Shown here: one piece after another, positions 7,501-14,994 of the stretch
How positions within the stretch are numbered: the first letter of the stretch is position 1
How the letters are laid out: every line of letters starts with the position of its first letter
Assembly (NCBI GenBank): GCA_002399735.1
Contig: DHEF01000045.1
Span: forward strand, 1-22,564
Direction: 5' to 3'
DNA length: 22,564 bases
Origin: Chitinophagaceae bacterium UBA4857
Lineage (GTDB): Bacteria; Bacteroidota; Bacteroidia; Chitinophagales; Chitinophagaceae
Translations under genes and position numbers: made by a program
Notes under the pieces: model-generated
Seen by the model: only the letters and a program-made list of their open reading frames with translations
Database searches by the model: none
What the model was told of the DNA's origin: nothing

Positions 7501-8058
7501 TTATAGTAGTTCAAAGGTTCAAGGTTATCGTAAAAAATCGGAGTTTCCTTCTTTATATTCAATACTAAATACTATAATACTTTTATTATGTTAACCAGCA
7601 GCAGTAATACTAATCATCGTTCCTTGCGTCGCACTCTTGTACTGCAACAATTCTATTGACCAAAATGCAGTACTCCGTATTTTAATCGGAGTGCATATCG
7701 CTGTTTAACAGAAGAAAGTCCGAAAGCATGGAATACGGTGAGTCAGTTGTGAATAGTCAATAGTGAGAAGATTGAACAACAATTCTCATATCTCAATGCT
7801 GAAATCTCATATCTCAGATCAAAAAATCAGACATCAACAAATCAGAAATCTAAAATCGCAAGCCCTAAATCTGCCCTCAAGTAGTGGTATTACAATAAAT
7901 TTTACTATTAAATAATTGTAACATTTCTATTAAAAAATCATGTCTAAATATTTGTTTTCTCAATTATCGTTTAGTAACTTCATAATAAATGAATGAGCGT
8001 TGAAATACTCATTTTTAAAGTTCTTTTTTTTATTATTTCATTCATTAAATGTGAAATT
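7501..8058. repeat. Repeat-filled spacer between xerC and hpf
   Basis: No gene is visible in these 558 bases. They hold a copy of the dispersed repeat family: CTAATCATCGTTCCTTG (7610-7626), CTTGTACTGCAACAATTCTA (7636-7655, matching 22538-22557 with one difference) and GCATATCGCT (7693-7702). A 12-base inverted pair, GCAGTACTCCG with CGGAGTGC, lies at 7668-7694. Then comes a low-complexity tract of CTCATATCTCA and AAATCAGA units (7780-7860). An AT-rich stretch upstream of hpf (7890-8058) follows and should hold its promoter. TAAATATTTG at 7946-7955 is only an imperfect -7 box. Confidence 0.6.
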
Positions 8059-8358
8059 ATGAACGTAAACATTCAATCAGTACGTTTTGATGCAGATGCG
8101 AAGTTGACAGAGTATGTAAACAAAAAATTACAGAAGTTAGGTACCTTTCACGAGCGCATCATTGAAGTAAATGTATTTCTGAAACTTGACAATGTTGTTC
8201 ACACGATTAAAGACAAAATTGCCGAAATACGAGTGCATGTACCAAGACACAATTTTTTTGTAAAAACAACCAGTAAATCCTTCGAAGAATCTTTTGACAC
8301 CGCATTAGATTCTATTATAAACCAAATAAAAAGAAAAAAAGAAAAGCTCGCCGCATAA
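8059..8358 (+). CDS. hpf: Ribosome hibernation-promoting factor, short HPF/RaiA type
   Basis: This 99-residue protein has the S30AE fold pattern: VNIQSVRFDADAKLTEYVNKKLQKLGTF, then strands VNVFLK, IAEIRVHVP and NFFVKTTSKSFEESFDTALDSIINQI with a basic tail KRKKEK. It binds the 30S decoding region in stationary phase and promotes inactive ribosome formation. The length is that of the short form, without the C-terminal dimerisation domain of long HPF. The open frame extends 22 codons upstream through a hydrophobic, low-quality stretch, and the ATG at 8059 is the family start (MNVNIQSVRF). The neighbours rpsU and xerC are its usual partners in Bacteroidota, although here a repeat-rich gap separates it from xerC. 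Confidence 0.93.
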   Translation: MNVNIQSVRFDADAKLTEYVNKKLQKLGTFHERIIEVNVFLKLDNVVHTIKDKIAEIRVHVPRHNFFVKTTSKSFEESFDTALDSIINQIKRKKEKLAA

Positions 8359-8370
8359 CATATTCATTAA

Positions 8371-8399
8371 AAAGACCTCCAATCGGAGGTCTTTTTTTT
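8371..8399. terminator. Bidirectional terminator between hpf and the barrel protein gene
   Basis: Perfect 10-bp stem AAAGACCTCC (8371-8380) with GGAGGTCTTT (8385-8394), 4-base loop, T-run to 8399. The A-run before the left arm gives a weaker T-run on the minus strand, so it can serve both convergent genes. Confidence 0.9.
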
Positions 8400-8420
8400 A
8401 TGTATGAAGCTGTCCAAATT

Positions 8421-8948
8421 TTAAAACGTAAACCTGGCTGAAACACCAACAGCAGCCGGCTCAAAAAACACCTCACGTACTAAGTTTAATTCCGGTTTCC
8501 AGTCAAGCGAAATATTTAAGGGTATACCGGCAAATTTATAATCAAGTCCCACTACACCTTGTGCACCAACATTGGGTTCAGTAACATCTTTGTTTTTGGT
8601 AGTGTGATAATATTTTTCAAAACCCAAATAAGCACCACCGCCATAAAACCAGTTTAAACCTTCAACGGCTAAAGGGTTATGAATTTGATACAACGCTCCA
8701 AAAGCAATAGGGTCGCCTAATGATATTAATGCTTCAATAGCATGGTTCTCTTTAAAAAAATACCTGAATGAGATGGAGTTGTTTACTACTGCCGGACTAC
8801 TGCTAAGTCGTAAACCAACAGCAGCTTTGTACGGCTTAGGTTGTATGGTAGTAGCAGGTAGTTCGGGGTCGGTTTCTTCTTGGGCGGTTGCTTGTAAACT
8901 AAACATGCAAATAGCCATTACCATAGCGGAGCACATTATTTTCTTCAT
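8421..8948 (-). CDS. Small outer-membrane beta-barrel-like protein
   Basis: This 175-residue protein has a signal peptide (MKKIMCSAMVMAICMFSLQA, likely cut after ATA at about residue 22). The mature part alternates short amphipathic strands with turns (AAVGLRLSSSPAVVNNSISF, YFFKENHAIEALISLG, FYGGGAYLGFEKYY, GAQGVVGLDYKF, IPLNISLDWKPELNLV). It ends in VSARFTF, with a C-terminal Phe typical of outer-membrane barrels. I recognise no enzymatic or binding motif, and the function is unknown. The frame opens six codons further up (MKLYLV), but MKKIM gives a normal signal peptide with two lysines, so the start is set at 8948. It is transcribed towards hpf and away from nhaA, and shares a terminator with hpf. 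Confidence 0.8.
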   Translation of the reverse strand: MKKIMCSAMVMAICMFSLQATAQEETDPELPATTIQPKPYKAAVGLRLSSSPAVVNNSISFRYFFKENHAIEALISLGDPIAFGALYQIHNPLAVEGLNWFYGGGAYLGFEKYYHTTKNKDVTEPNVGAQGVVGLDYKFAGIPLNISLDWKPELNLVREVFFEPAAVGVSARFTF

Positions 8949-9063
8949 AACTAAGTATAATTTCATCTACAACGTAAACTCCATAAAATATTGTTGTAAA
9001 AAAATGTAAAAACTGGTAGTAGGAATTGTTAATCTTTAGCCAAACGGGGTGAGATTACAATGG

Positions 9064-9071
9064 TATATTTG
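9064..9071 (+). promoter_or_regulatory. -7 box of nhaA at leaderless distance
   Basis: TATATTTG fits the Bacteroidota -7 consensus exactly and ends only 4 bases before the chosen ATG at 9076. No convincing -33 TTG is placed at the usual distance. If used, transcription would begin at or next to the start codon. Confidence 0.55.
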
Positions 9072-9075
9072 CAGC

Positions 9076-10248
9076 ATGTCAGGTATAATAAATTTGCAGA
9101 TTTTTAAACAGTTTTTCAAATCGGGTTCGGCCGGTGGGGTTATTTTAATTTGCAGTGTATTGGTTTCATTAATTGTAGCCAATACATCCGCAGGCGAACA
9201 GCTGCAACATATTTTAAATTATGCTTTAGGTTATGAAAATAGCTGGTTGCAGCTAAAGTATCCGGTACTGCTATGGATTAACGATGGTTTGATGGCCATA
9301 TTCTTTTTATTGGTTGGGTTAGAAATAAAAAGAGAACTAGTAGAAGGAGAACTCTCTACTATAAAAAAAGCCAGCTTACCAATATTGGCTGCCTTTGGCG
9401 GCGCCATCGTTCCGGCTATTATTTTTTTATTATTTAATAAAAATACTATTTCGGCAGATGGTTGGGGCATACCCATGGCTACCGATATTGCTTTTGCATT
9501 GGCCATTATTGCTTTACTGGGAAAACGTGTACCGGTATCTTTAAAAATATTTTTAGCCGCACTGGCTATTGTTGATGATTTAATAGCCATCTTAGTTATA
9601 GCTTTTTTCTATTCATCGGAATTGCATTTAATTAACCTGTTGTATGCCGGTGGATTGCTTGCTGTATTATTTATACTTAACCGTGCAGGCATAAAAAACC
9701 TTGTTTTTTATTTAATACCGGGCTTGTTTATATGGTATTTTGTTCATCATTCGGGTATTCATGCAACAATAGCGGGTGTTTTAGTAGCTTTTACTTTACC
9801 TACCAATAAAGGAAGTAATGAGTCGCCGTTAGAAAAACTGGAGCATATTTTAATGAAGCCGGTTAATTTTTTTATTATGCCGTTGTTTGCACTGGCAAAT
9901 ACTAATATAACCATAGAGGCTGATATGTTTACTGCACTTGATTCGCCATTAGGATTAGGGATAATGGCGGGGTTATTAATTGGAAAACCGGTTGGTATTT
10001 TATTTAGTTCCTGGCTGGCTGTTAAAGCAGGCTTAAGCAAACTACCCGATGCGGCCTCATGGAAGCATATTACCGGTATTGGTATAATTGGTGGTATTGG
10101 TTTTACCATGTCTATTTTTATAGCATTACTATCTTACCCTGAAAATGTTGTGTTACAAACTGAAGCTAAATTTGCTGTTTTACTTACATCTGTTACTGCC
10201 GGAATAGTGGGGTATATGTGGTTGAAGAAAACGGGGAAAGGGATGTAG
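9076..10248 (+). CDS. nhaA: Na+/H+ antiporter NhaA
   Basis: This inner-membrane antiporter exchanges Na+ (or Li+) for protons and supports pH and salt homeostasis. At 390 residues it has the family's usual size and about 12 hydrophobic segments. The helix with DGLMAIFFLLVGLEIKRELV is a hallmark. Asp137 (ATDIAFALAI) corresponds to E. coli Asp133, and Asp167-Asp168 (AIVDDLIAILVI) to the ion-binding Asp163-Asp164 pair. The C-terminal GIGIIGGIGFTMSIFIALL is also typical. The frame is open to a GTG at 9049, but the ATG at 9076 sits directly behind a -7 box and gives a normal N-terminus (MSGIINLQIFKQFFKSGSAG). The gene appears monocistronic and converges on the pspC-like gene across a repeat-containing spacer. 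Confidence 0.97.
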   Translation: MSGIINLQIFKQFFKSGSAGGVILICSVLVSLIVANTSAGEQLQHILNYALGYENSWLQLKYPVLLWINDGLMAIFFLLVGLEIKRELVEGELSTIKKASLPILAAFGGAIVPAIIFLLFNKNTISADGWGIPMATDIAFALAIIALLGKRVPVSLKIFLAALAIVDDLIAILVIAFFYSSELHLINLLYAGGLLAVLFILNRAGIKNLVFYLIPGLFIWYFVHHSGIHATIAGVLVAFTLPTNKGSNESPLEKLEHILMKPVNFFIMPLFALANTNITIEADMFTALDSPLGLGIMAGLLIGKPVGILFSSWLAVKAGLSKLPDAASWKHITGIGIIGGIGFTMSIFIALLSYPENVVLQTEAKFAVLLTSVTAGIVGYMWLKKTGKGM

Positions 10249-10509
10249 GATTTTTGATTTCTGATGTAGGATTTGCTGATCTCTGATTTAAACGACCGCA
10301 ACATAACACGATGATGCACAAAGAACCGAACGATGAACGGAGCGTCGCCCCGAATCAAACACACAAGGCCAACTCGGGCTAAAAAACAAGGGACGATCAA
10401 TCAGAGAAGGGACGATGATAAAATTAATTTTACGACAGTCAGATTATAATGTATTGTCAGTAAGATAGCGAGATTGCAAATCTCATTTCTCAATTCTGAC
10501 TTCTCATCT
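10249..10509 (-). repeat. Dispersed composite intergenic repeat between nhaA and the PspC gene
   Basis: Read on the minus strand, this spacer gives TATCATCGTCCCTTCTCTGA (10401-10420), GCGACGCTCCGTTCA (10334-10348, identical to 3431-3445), CATCATCGTGTTATG and GGTCGTT (10292-10316), then AAATCAGAGATCAGC-like low-complexity units (10250-10290). This is the same module order as the other copies. A second low-complexity tract of CTCATTTCTC type lies at 10477-10510. No terminator with a clear T-run is visible for either convergent gene. Confidence 0.6.
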
Positions 10510-10731
10510 CTACAAATTGTACCACGGATTACGTTTTGTGGATTTTATGTAGTTACGCATATTTCGCCAAAAAGCAAGAATCATGTACAAAATAATAGGC
10601 GAACCCATAGTTACAAGCGAGGTGTAAATAAAAAACTGCCTGATACGGCCTGTAGATATTCCCATACGATTACCAATGGCTGCGCAAACGCCAAAAGCAT
10701 TCCATTCTACAAAGTTTTTAAATTGGTTCAT
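10510..10731 (-). CDS. Small PspC-domain membrane protein
   Basis: This 73-residue protein matches the PspC domain (PF04024): a short amphipathic start followed by FGVCAAIGNRMGISTGRIRQFFIY, where the family has GVCAGIAEYFGID and RLIF/FVLL, and then one membrane helix (residues about 32-52, FFIYTSLVTMGSPIILYMILAFW) with a basic tail. PspC-type proteins act in envelope stress responses, but stand-alone small forms in Bacteroidota have no assigned role that I can name. The -7 box TAGCTTTG lies on the minus strand at 10736-10743, 4 bases before the ATG, another leaderless-like arrangement. The Gly after GVCA is replaced by Ala. No other psp genes are nearby. Confidence 0.75.
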   Translation of the reverse strand: MNQFKNFVEWNAFGVCAAIGNRMGISTGRIRQFFIYTSLVTMGSPIILYMILAFWRNMRNYIKSTKRNPWYNL

Positions 10732-10735
10732 AACA

Positions 10736-10743
10736 CAAAGCTA
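10736..10743 (-). promoter_or_regulatory. -7 box of the PspC gene
   Basis: TAGCTTTG on the minus strand matches TAnnTTTG exactly and ends 4 bases before the start codon at 10731. Confidence 0.5.
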
Positions 10744-10857
10744 AATATTTATAACAAAATTGTCAAGTAACTGTAATTTACGTTATGTTTTTGTAACTTC
10801 GCAGCCTTGTAATGATACCGGTTGTACATTGGCTTTTTACATGAACAATTTCATACC

Positions 10858-10865
10858 TAGCTTTG
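10858..10865 (+). promoter_or_regulatory. Candidate -7 box of the aconitase gene
   Basis: TAGCTTTG (10858-10865) matches TAnnTTTG and would give a leader of about 55 bases. A -33 TTG at the ideal distance is absent. TTG at 10829-10831 is 26 bases upstream. Confidence 0.4.
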
Positions 10866-10926
10866 TTATTATCAATGAATTAGCTATTTGTCTGCCGACA
10901 AATTAAAAGTATTTCAACTCCACATT

Positions 10927-13191
10927 ATGGCATTCGATTTCGACTTGATTCAAAAACACTATTCTCAACTTCCCGAACGAGTAGCTGCTGCTCGTAAATT
11001 ACTTGGTAAACCACTTACCCTGACTGAGAAGATTTTGTACTCTCATTTATGGGATGGTAACGCTACCACAATATTTGAGCGTGGTAAAAGTTATGTGGAT
11101 TTTGCGCCAGACCGTGTGGCGATGCAGGACGCAACAGCACAAATGGCTTTGTTGCAATTTATGCAGGCCGGCAGGGCAAAAGTAGCTGTACCCAGTACAG
11201 TACACTGCGATCACCTGATTCAGGCTAAAGAAAGTAGTACGATTGACCTTAACCGTGCAGTACAGGAAAGTAAAGAAGTGTATGATTTTTTAGCTTCAGT
11301 TTCTAATAAATACGGTATTGGTTTCTGGAAACCGGGTGCCGGTATTATTCATCAGGTGGTGTTGGAAAACTATGCTTTTCCGGGTGGTATGATGATTGGT
11401 ACCGATAGCCATACTGTAAATGCAGGTGGTTTAGGTATGGTGGCCATTGGTGTTGGCGGTGCCGATGCTTGTGATGTAATGGCTGGTTTACCTTGGGAGC
11501 TTAAGTTTCCTAAATTAATTGGTGTAAAACTAACCGGTAAATTAAGCGGTTGGACAGCCCCTAAAGACGTTATTTTAAAAGTTGCCGGTATTTTAACCGT
11601 AAAAGGTGGTACTGGTGCTATTGTTGAATATTTTGGCGAAGGCGCCACCAGTATGAGTTGTACAGGTAAAGGTACCATTTGTAATATGGGTGCCGAGATT
11701 GGTGCAACCACTTCTACTTTTGGTTATGATGAAAGCATGAGCCGCTATTTATCTGCCACTAACCGTGCAGATATTGCTGCTGCTGCAGATTTAGTAAAAG
11801 AACATTTAACAGGTGATGCAGAAGTGTATGCAAATCCTGAATTATATTTTGATCAGGTTATTGAAATTAACTTATCGGAATTAGAACCACATTTGAATGG
11901 TCCGTTTACACCGGATTTAGCTACACCAATTTCAAAAATGAAAGAAGAGGCTGCTAAAAATGGCTGGCCTTTAAAAGTAGAAGTGGGTTTAATTGGTAGC
12001 TGTACCAACTCATCTTACGAAGATATTAGCCGTGCAGAGAGTTTAGCCAAACAAGTAGCCGCAAAAAAATTAAAAACCAAAGCCGAGTTTACTATTACGC
12101 CTGGTTCCGAACTGGTACGTTATACCATTGAAAAAGATGGTTTCTTAAATACCTTTGACCAGATTGGTGCTAAAGTATTTGCCAATGCCTGTGGCCCTTG
12201 TATTGGTATGTGGGACAGGGTAGGTGCCGAAAAGCAAGAGAAAAATACCATTGTACACTCGTTTAACCGCAACTTTGCTAAACGTGCCGATGGTAACCCC
12301 AATACATATGCGTTTGTAGGTTCTCCGGAAATTGTAACAGCATTAGCTATTGCCGGCGATTTAGGCTTTAACCCTTTGACAGATACCTTAACCAACGAAG
12401 ATGGTGAGCAGGTGATGTTAGACGCACCAACCGGTTATGAATTACCTCCAAAAGGTTTTGATGTAGAAGATCCGGGCTATCAGGCTCCTGCTGAAGACGG
12501 TAGCAATGTAGTGGTGGCTGTTAGCCCCGATTCAAACAGGCTGCAGTTATTAGAACCATTCCCGGCCTGGGAAGGTACCGACCTTAAAGGCTTAAAATTA
12601 TTAATTAAAGCCAAAGGTAAATGTACAACTGACCATATTTCAATGGCGGGCCCATGGTTAAAATTCCGTGGTCACTTAGATAATATTTCTAACAACATGT
12701 TAATTGGTGCGGTTAACTATTACAACGAAAAAACCGACAAAATTAAAAACCAGTTAACAGGCGAATATGGCCCTGTACCTGCTACACAACGTGATTATAA
12801 AGCAAACGGTGTTGGTACAATTGTAGTTGGCGACGAAAACTATGGTGAAGGTAGTAGCCGTGAACATGCTGCGATGGAGCCTCGTCATTTGGGTGTACGT
12901 GCGGTATTGGTAAAATCATTTGCCCGTATTCACGAAACCAACCTCAAAAAACAAGGTATGTTAGCCTTAACTTTTGCTAACAAAGAAGACTACGATAAAA
13001 TTTTAGAAGATGATACCATCGACATTATTGGCTTAACAGAATTTGCAGCAGGTGAACCACTACAGATTGTGCTTAACCATAAAAAAGGTGGCAGCGATAC
13101 TATTATAGTTAACCACACCTATAACGACCAGCAGATAAGCTGGTTTAAAGAAGGTGCTGCGTTAAATATTATTCGCAAGCAATTTGCATAA
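10927..13191 (+). CDS. acn: Aconitate hydratase, mitochondrial-type
   Basis: This enzyme isomerises citrate to isocitrate in the TCA cycle through a [4Fe-4S] cluster. At 754 residues it has the size of the mitochondrial aconitase class, not the longer AcnA or AcnB. The cluster ligands are Cys359 (GLIGSCTNSSYEDI), Cys422 and Cys425 (NACGPCIGMWDR), at almost the numbering of the mitochondrial enzyme. Substrate-site motifs are HCDHLIQ and GTDSHTVNAGGLGM in the N-terminal domains, and GDENYGEGSSREHAAMEPRH in the swivelling domain. The frame continues 13 codons upstream, but MAFDFDLIQKHYSQLPERV is the natural N-terminus. A strong terminator follows 19 bases after the stop. It stands alone, without other TCA genes. 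Confidence 0.97.
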   Translation: MAFDFDLIQKHYSQLPERVAAARKLLGKPLTLTEKILYSHLWDGNATTIFERGKSYVDFAPDRVAMQDATAQMALLQFMQAGRAKVAVPSTVHCDHLIQAKESSTIDLNRAVQESKEVYDFLASVSNKYGIGFWKPGAGIIHQVVLENYAFPGGMMIGTDSHTVNAGGLGMVAIGVGGADACDVMAGLPWELKFPKLIGVKLTGKLSGWTAPKDVILKVAGILTVKGGTGAIVEYFGEGATSMSCTGKGTICNMGAEIGATTSTFGYDESMSRYLSATNRADIAAAADLVKEHLTGDAEVYANPELYFDQVIEINLSELEPHLNGPFTPDLATPISKMKEEAAKNGWPLKVEVGLIGSCTNSSYEDISRAESLAKQVAAKKLKTKAEFTITPGSELVRYTIEKDGFLNTFDQIGAKVFANACGPCIGMWDRVGAEKQEKNTIVHSFNRNFAKRADGNPNTYAFVGSPEIVTALAIAGDLGFNPLTDTLTNEDGEQVMLDAPTGYELPPKGFDVEDPGYQAPAEDGSNVVVAVSPDSNRLQLLEPFPAWEGTDLKGLKLLIKAKGKCTTDHISMAGPWLKFRGHLDNISNNMLIGAVNYYNEKTDKIKNQLTGEYGPVPATQRDYKANGVGTIVVGDENYGEGSSREHAAMEPRHLGVRAVLVKSFARIHETNLKKQGMLALTFANKEDYDKILEDDTIDIIGLTEFAAGEPLQIVLNHKKGGSDTIIVNHTYNDQQISWFKEGAALNIIRKQFA

Positions 13192-13210
13192 TAAATACAT
13201 TCTCTTGTTT

Positions 13211-13241
13211 AAGCCCCTCACAGTTGAGGGGCTTTTTTTTA
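13211..13241 (+). terminator. Intrinsic terminator after aconitase
   Basis: Perfect 10-bp stem AAGCCCCTCA (13211-13220) with TGAGGGGCTT (13225-13234), 4-base loop and an eight-T tract. Confidence 0.92.
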
Positions 13242-13256
13242 TGGTATCAACTGCAA

Positions 13257-13380
13257 CCCCAAACCCCTAAAGGGGCTTTAAAACCTGATTAACTACAATT
13301 CTTTTTTGTTATCATCGTCCCTCCCTTGATTGATCTTCTGTTGTTGTACTCTTGTGCTGAATATCGCTAATCAACATCGT
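13257..13380 (+). repeat. Dispersed composite intergenic repeat after aconitase
   Basis: Modules in order are a 24-base block starting CCCCAAACCCCTAAAGGGGC (13257-13280, identical to 22442-22465 and able to form a CCCCT/AGGGG hairpin), a 31-base block with ATCATCGTCCCTCCCTTGAT (13302-13332, one difference from 22487-22517), CTTGTGCTG (13351-13359) and ATATCGCTAATCAACATCGT (13361-13380). Confidence 0.7.
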
Positions 13381-13483
13381 ACTGTTTTGCTAACCCAGCT
13401 TTCTTCTGAGTATTTAAAACTAAACGGAGATTTTCTTTCAGCTTTATGCGTTCTGCGTTAAGCCTATAATTTGTTGATGACAT
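13367..13483 (-). CDS. Possible tiny ORF, 38 residues, divergent partner
   Basis: From ATG (13483) this frame encodes a 38-residue basic, helix-prone peptide (MSSTNYRLNAERIKLKENLR at its start, ending AGLAKQYDVD). It can be extended to a TTG at 13519, adding a hydrophobic SAFLLIVSGYN segment and giving 50 residues. A stop lies directly before that TTG. Composition looks protein-like, but the stop falls inside the dispersed repeat, so it may be a remnant cut by the repeat. GGGTATAAT immediately precedes the ATG and is mirrored before the plus-strand ORF at 13536. I recognise no family. Confidence 0.3.
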   Translation of the reverse strand: MSSTNYRLNAERIKLKENLRLVLNTQKKAGLAKQYDVD

Positions 13484-13537
13484 ATTATACCCGCTTACGA
13501 TGAGTAAGAAAGCGCTCAACTAAACAAAGGGTATAAT
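13484..13537. promoter_or_regulatory. 9-bp inverted repeat abutting two divergent starts
   Basis: ATTATACCC (13484-13492) and GGGTATAAT (13529-13537) are perfect inverted copies 36 bases apart. Each arm leads straight into the ATG of one of two divergent small ORFs. The inner part has a smaller pair, CTTAC and GTAAG, around 13494-13508. Confidence 0.4.
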
Positions 13538-13697
13538 GAAAAAGAATACGAAAAGATGGGGGATATTATTGGTGATACTACTGTTATCCCAGTCTCCGGA
13601 AGCGAGTAATAATAATGCACTTACCCTAAACAAGTTTGATATAACAATTAACTTACCATTATTACCATCTGTCCGATTTACAGCACTGGAGTTGTAA
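13536..13697 (+). CDS. Possible small exported peptide, 53 residues
   Basis: From ATG at 13536 to TAA at 13695-13697 the frame encodes 53 residues with a textbook signal-peptide start: basic MKKNTKRW, hydrophobic GILLVILLLSQS, then PEAS, a possible cleavage region. The predicted mature part would be only about 30 residues (with NALTLNKFDITINLPLLPSV). There is no cysteine, so it is not a lipoprotein. No ribosome binding site is expected in this phylum. It lies 45 bases upstream of the thiolase gene on the same strand. I recognise no homologous family. It may be a real short peptide gene or the truncated end of a lost exported protein. Confidence 0.4.
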   Translation: MKKNTKRWGILLVILLLSQSPEASNNNALTLNKFDITINLPLLPSVRFTALEL

Positions 13698-13742
13698 CTA
13701 ACAATCGTTACCTTTACGCTTCTATAATAACATATAAGCTAT

Positions 13743-14924
13743 ATGAAAGAAGTGTATATAATTTCTGCCGTTCGCACACCCATGGGAAGTTTTGGCGGCT
13801 CGTTAAAGTCGTTAACCGCTACGCAATTGGGAGCAGCAGCCATAAAAGGAGCACTGGAGAAAGCGGGTGTAAATAAAGACCAGGTAAATGATGTTTTAAT
13901 GGGTTGTGTAATACAAGCCAACTTAGGTCAGGCACCTGCCCGTCAGGCAGCAAAATTTGCCGGTTTACCCGATCATGTAAATTGTACCACAGTAAATAAA
14001 GTATGTGCCAGTGGTATGAAAGCCATTGCGCAAGCCGCACAATCCATTTTATTAGGTGATGCCGATATTGTTATTGCCGGCGGTATGGAAAGTATGAGCA
14101 ATATTCCATTTTATGCCGAAAGTATGCGTTGGGGCAATAAATATGGCAATGCTACATTTATTGATGGTTTGGTAAAAGACGGATTAACGGATGTATACGA
14201 TGGTAAAGCCATGGGCTTTGCCGGTGAATTATGCGCTAAAGAATGTGGTATTACTAGAGAAGAGCAAGACAACTTTGCCATCAACAGTTATAAACGTTCA
14301 CAAGCAGCCTGGGAAAAAGGTTTGTTTGATAATGAAGTGGTACCGGTAAATATACCGCAACGCAAAGGCGATCCTGTTGTATTTGCTAAAGACGAAGAGC
14401 CTTATAATGTAAAATTTGATAAAATAACCAGTTTACCAGCCGCATTTGAAAAAGGTGGTACGGTTACAGCCGCCAATGCCTCTACCCTAAACGATGGTGC
14501 TGCTGCACTGGTTTTAATGAGCAAAGAAAAAGCAGAAGCATTAGGATTAAAACCTATTGCAAAAGTATTATCATATGCTGACGCTGAACAAGCACCTGAA
14601 TGGTTTACCACCGCACCGGCTTTAGCAGTGCCAAAAGCTGTACAAAAAGCAGGTTTACAAATGAGCGATATAGCATTTTGGGAATTAAACGAAGCATTTT
14701 CTGTTGTGGGTATTGAAAACACTAAACGCATGCAACTGGATCCTGAAAAAGTGAATGTGCATGGCGGTGCTGTAGCCTTAGGCCATCCGTTGGGCTGTAG
14801 TGGAGCAAGAATTATTGTAACACTAATTAATGTATTAAAAGCCAATAACGCTAAATACGGTGCAGCCGGTATTTGTAATGGCGGCGGTGGTGCCAGTGCT
14901 ATGGTCATTGAGAATGTGATGTAA
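13743..14924 (+). CDS. Acetyl-CoA C-acetyltransferase (thiolase)
   Basis: This 393-residue thiolase condenses two acetyl-CoA or cleaves acetoacetyl-CoA, and it may also serve beta-oxidation. The active-site residues are Cys88 in NKVCASGMKA, His348 in ALGHPLGCSG and Cys378 in ICNGGGGASA, exactly the classic biosynthetic-thiolase numbering. NEAF near 318-321 is the conserved oxyanion-side motif. The N-terminus VYIISAVRTPMGSFGGSL is standard, so the ATG at 13743 is secure. A partial -7 box (TTACCTTTA, 13709-13717) lies upstream. No partner dehydrogenase or hydratase gene is adjacent, so the physiological direction is unclear. The terminator shared with the convergent fic gene follows. Confidence 0.95.
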   Translation: MKEVYIISAVRTPMGSFGGSLKSLTATQLGAAAIKGALEKAGVNKDQVNDVLMGCVIQANLGQAPARQAAKFAGLPDHVNCTTVNKVCASGMKAIAQAAQSILLGDADIVIAGGMESMSNIPFYAESMRWGNKYGNATFIDGLVKDGLTDVYDGKAMGFAGELCAKECGITREEQDNFAINSYKRSQAAWEKGLFDNEVVPVNIPQRKGDPVVFAKDEEPYNVKFDKITSLPAAFEKGGTVTAANASTLNDGAAALVLMSKEKAEALGLKPIAKVLSYADAEQAPEWFTTAPALAVPKAVQKAGLQMSDIAFWELNEAFSVVGIENTKRMQLDPEKVNVHGGAVALGHPLGCSGARIIVTLINVLKANNAKYGAAGICNGGGGASAMVIENVM

Positions 14925-14958
14925 GAATAGTATGTAGAATTTAGTATTGAGATATTAG

Positions 14959-14990
14959 AAAAGAGATGAGTAGCAACTCATCTCTTTTTT
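14959..14990. terminator. Terminator between thiolase and fic
   Basis: Perfect 13-bp stem AAAAGAGATGAGT (14959-14971) with ACTCATCTCTTTT (14976-14988), 4-base loop and T-run. It is likely strong for the plus strand and usable on the minus strand. Confidence 0.9.
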
Positions 14991-14994
14991 ATTA

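Noticed and set aside
10474..10770. 98-codon plus-strand open frame
   Set aside because: It is antisense to the PspC gene, which has a recognisable domain and a promoter box.
14402..14908. 168-codon minus-strand open frame within the thiolase gene
   Set aside because: It is a shadow of the thiolase codon pattern, Ala/Pro-rich without motifs.
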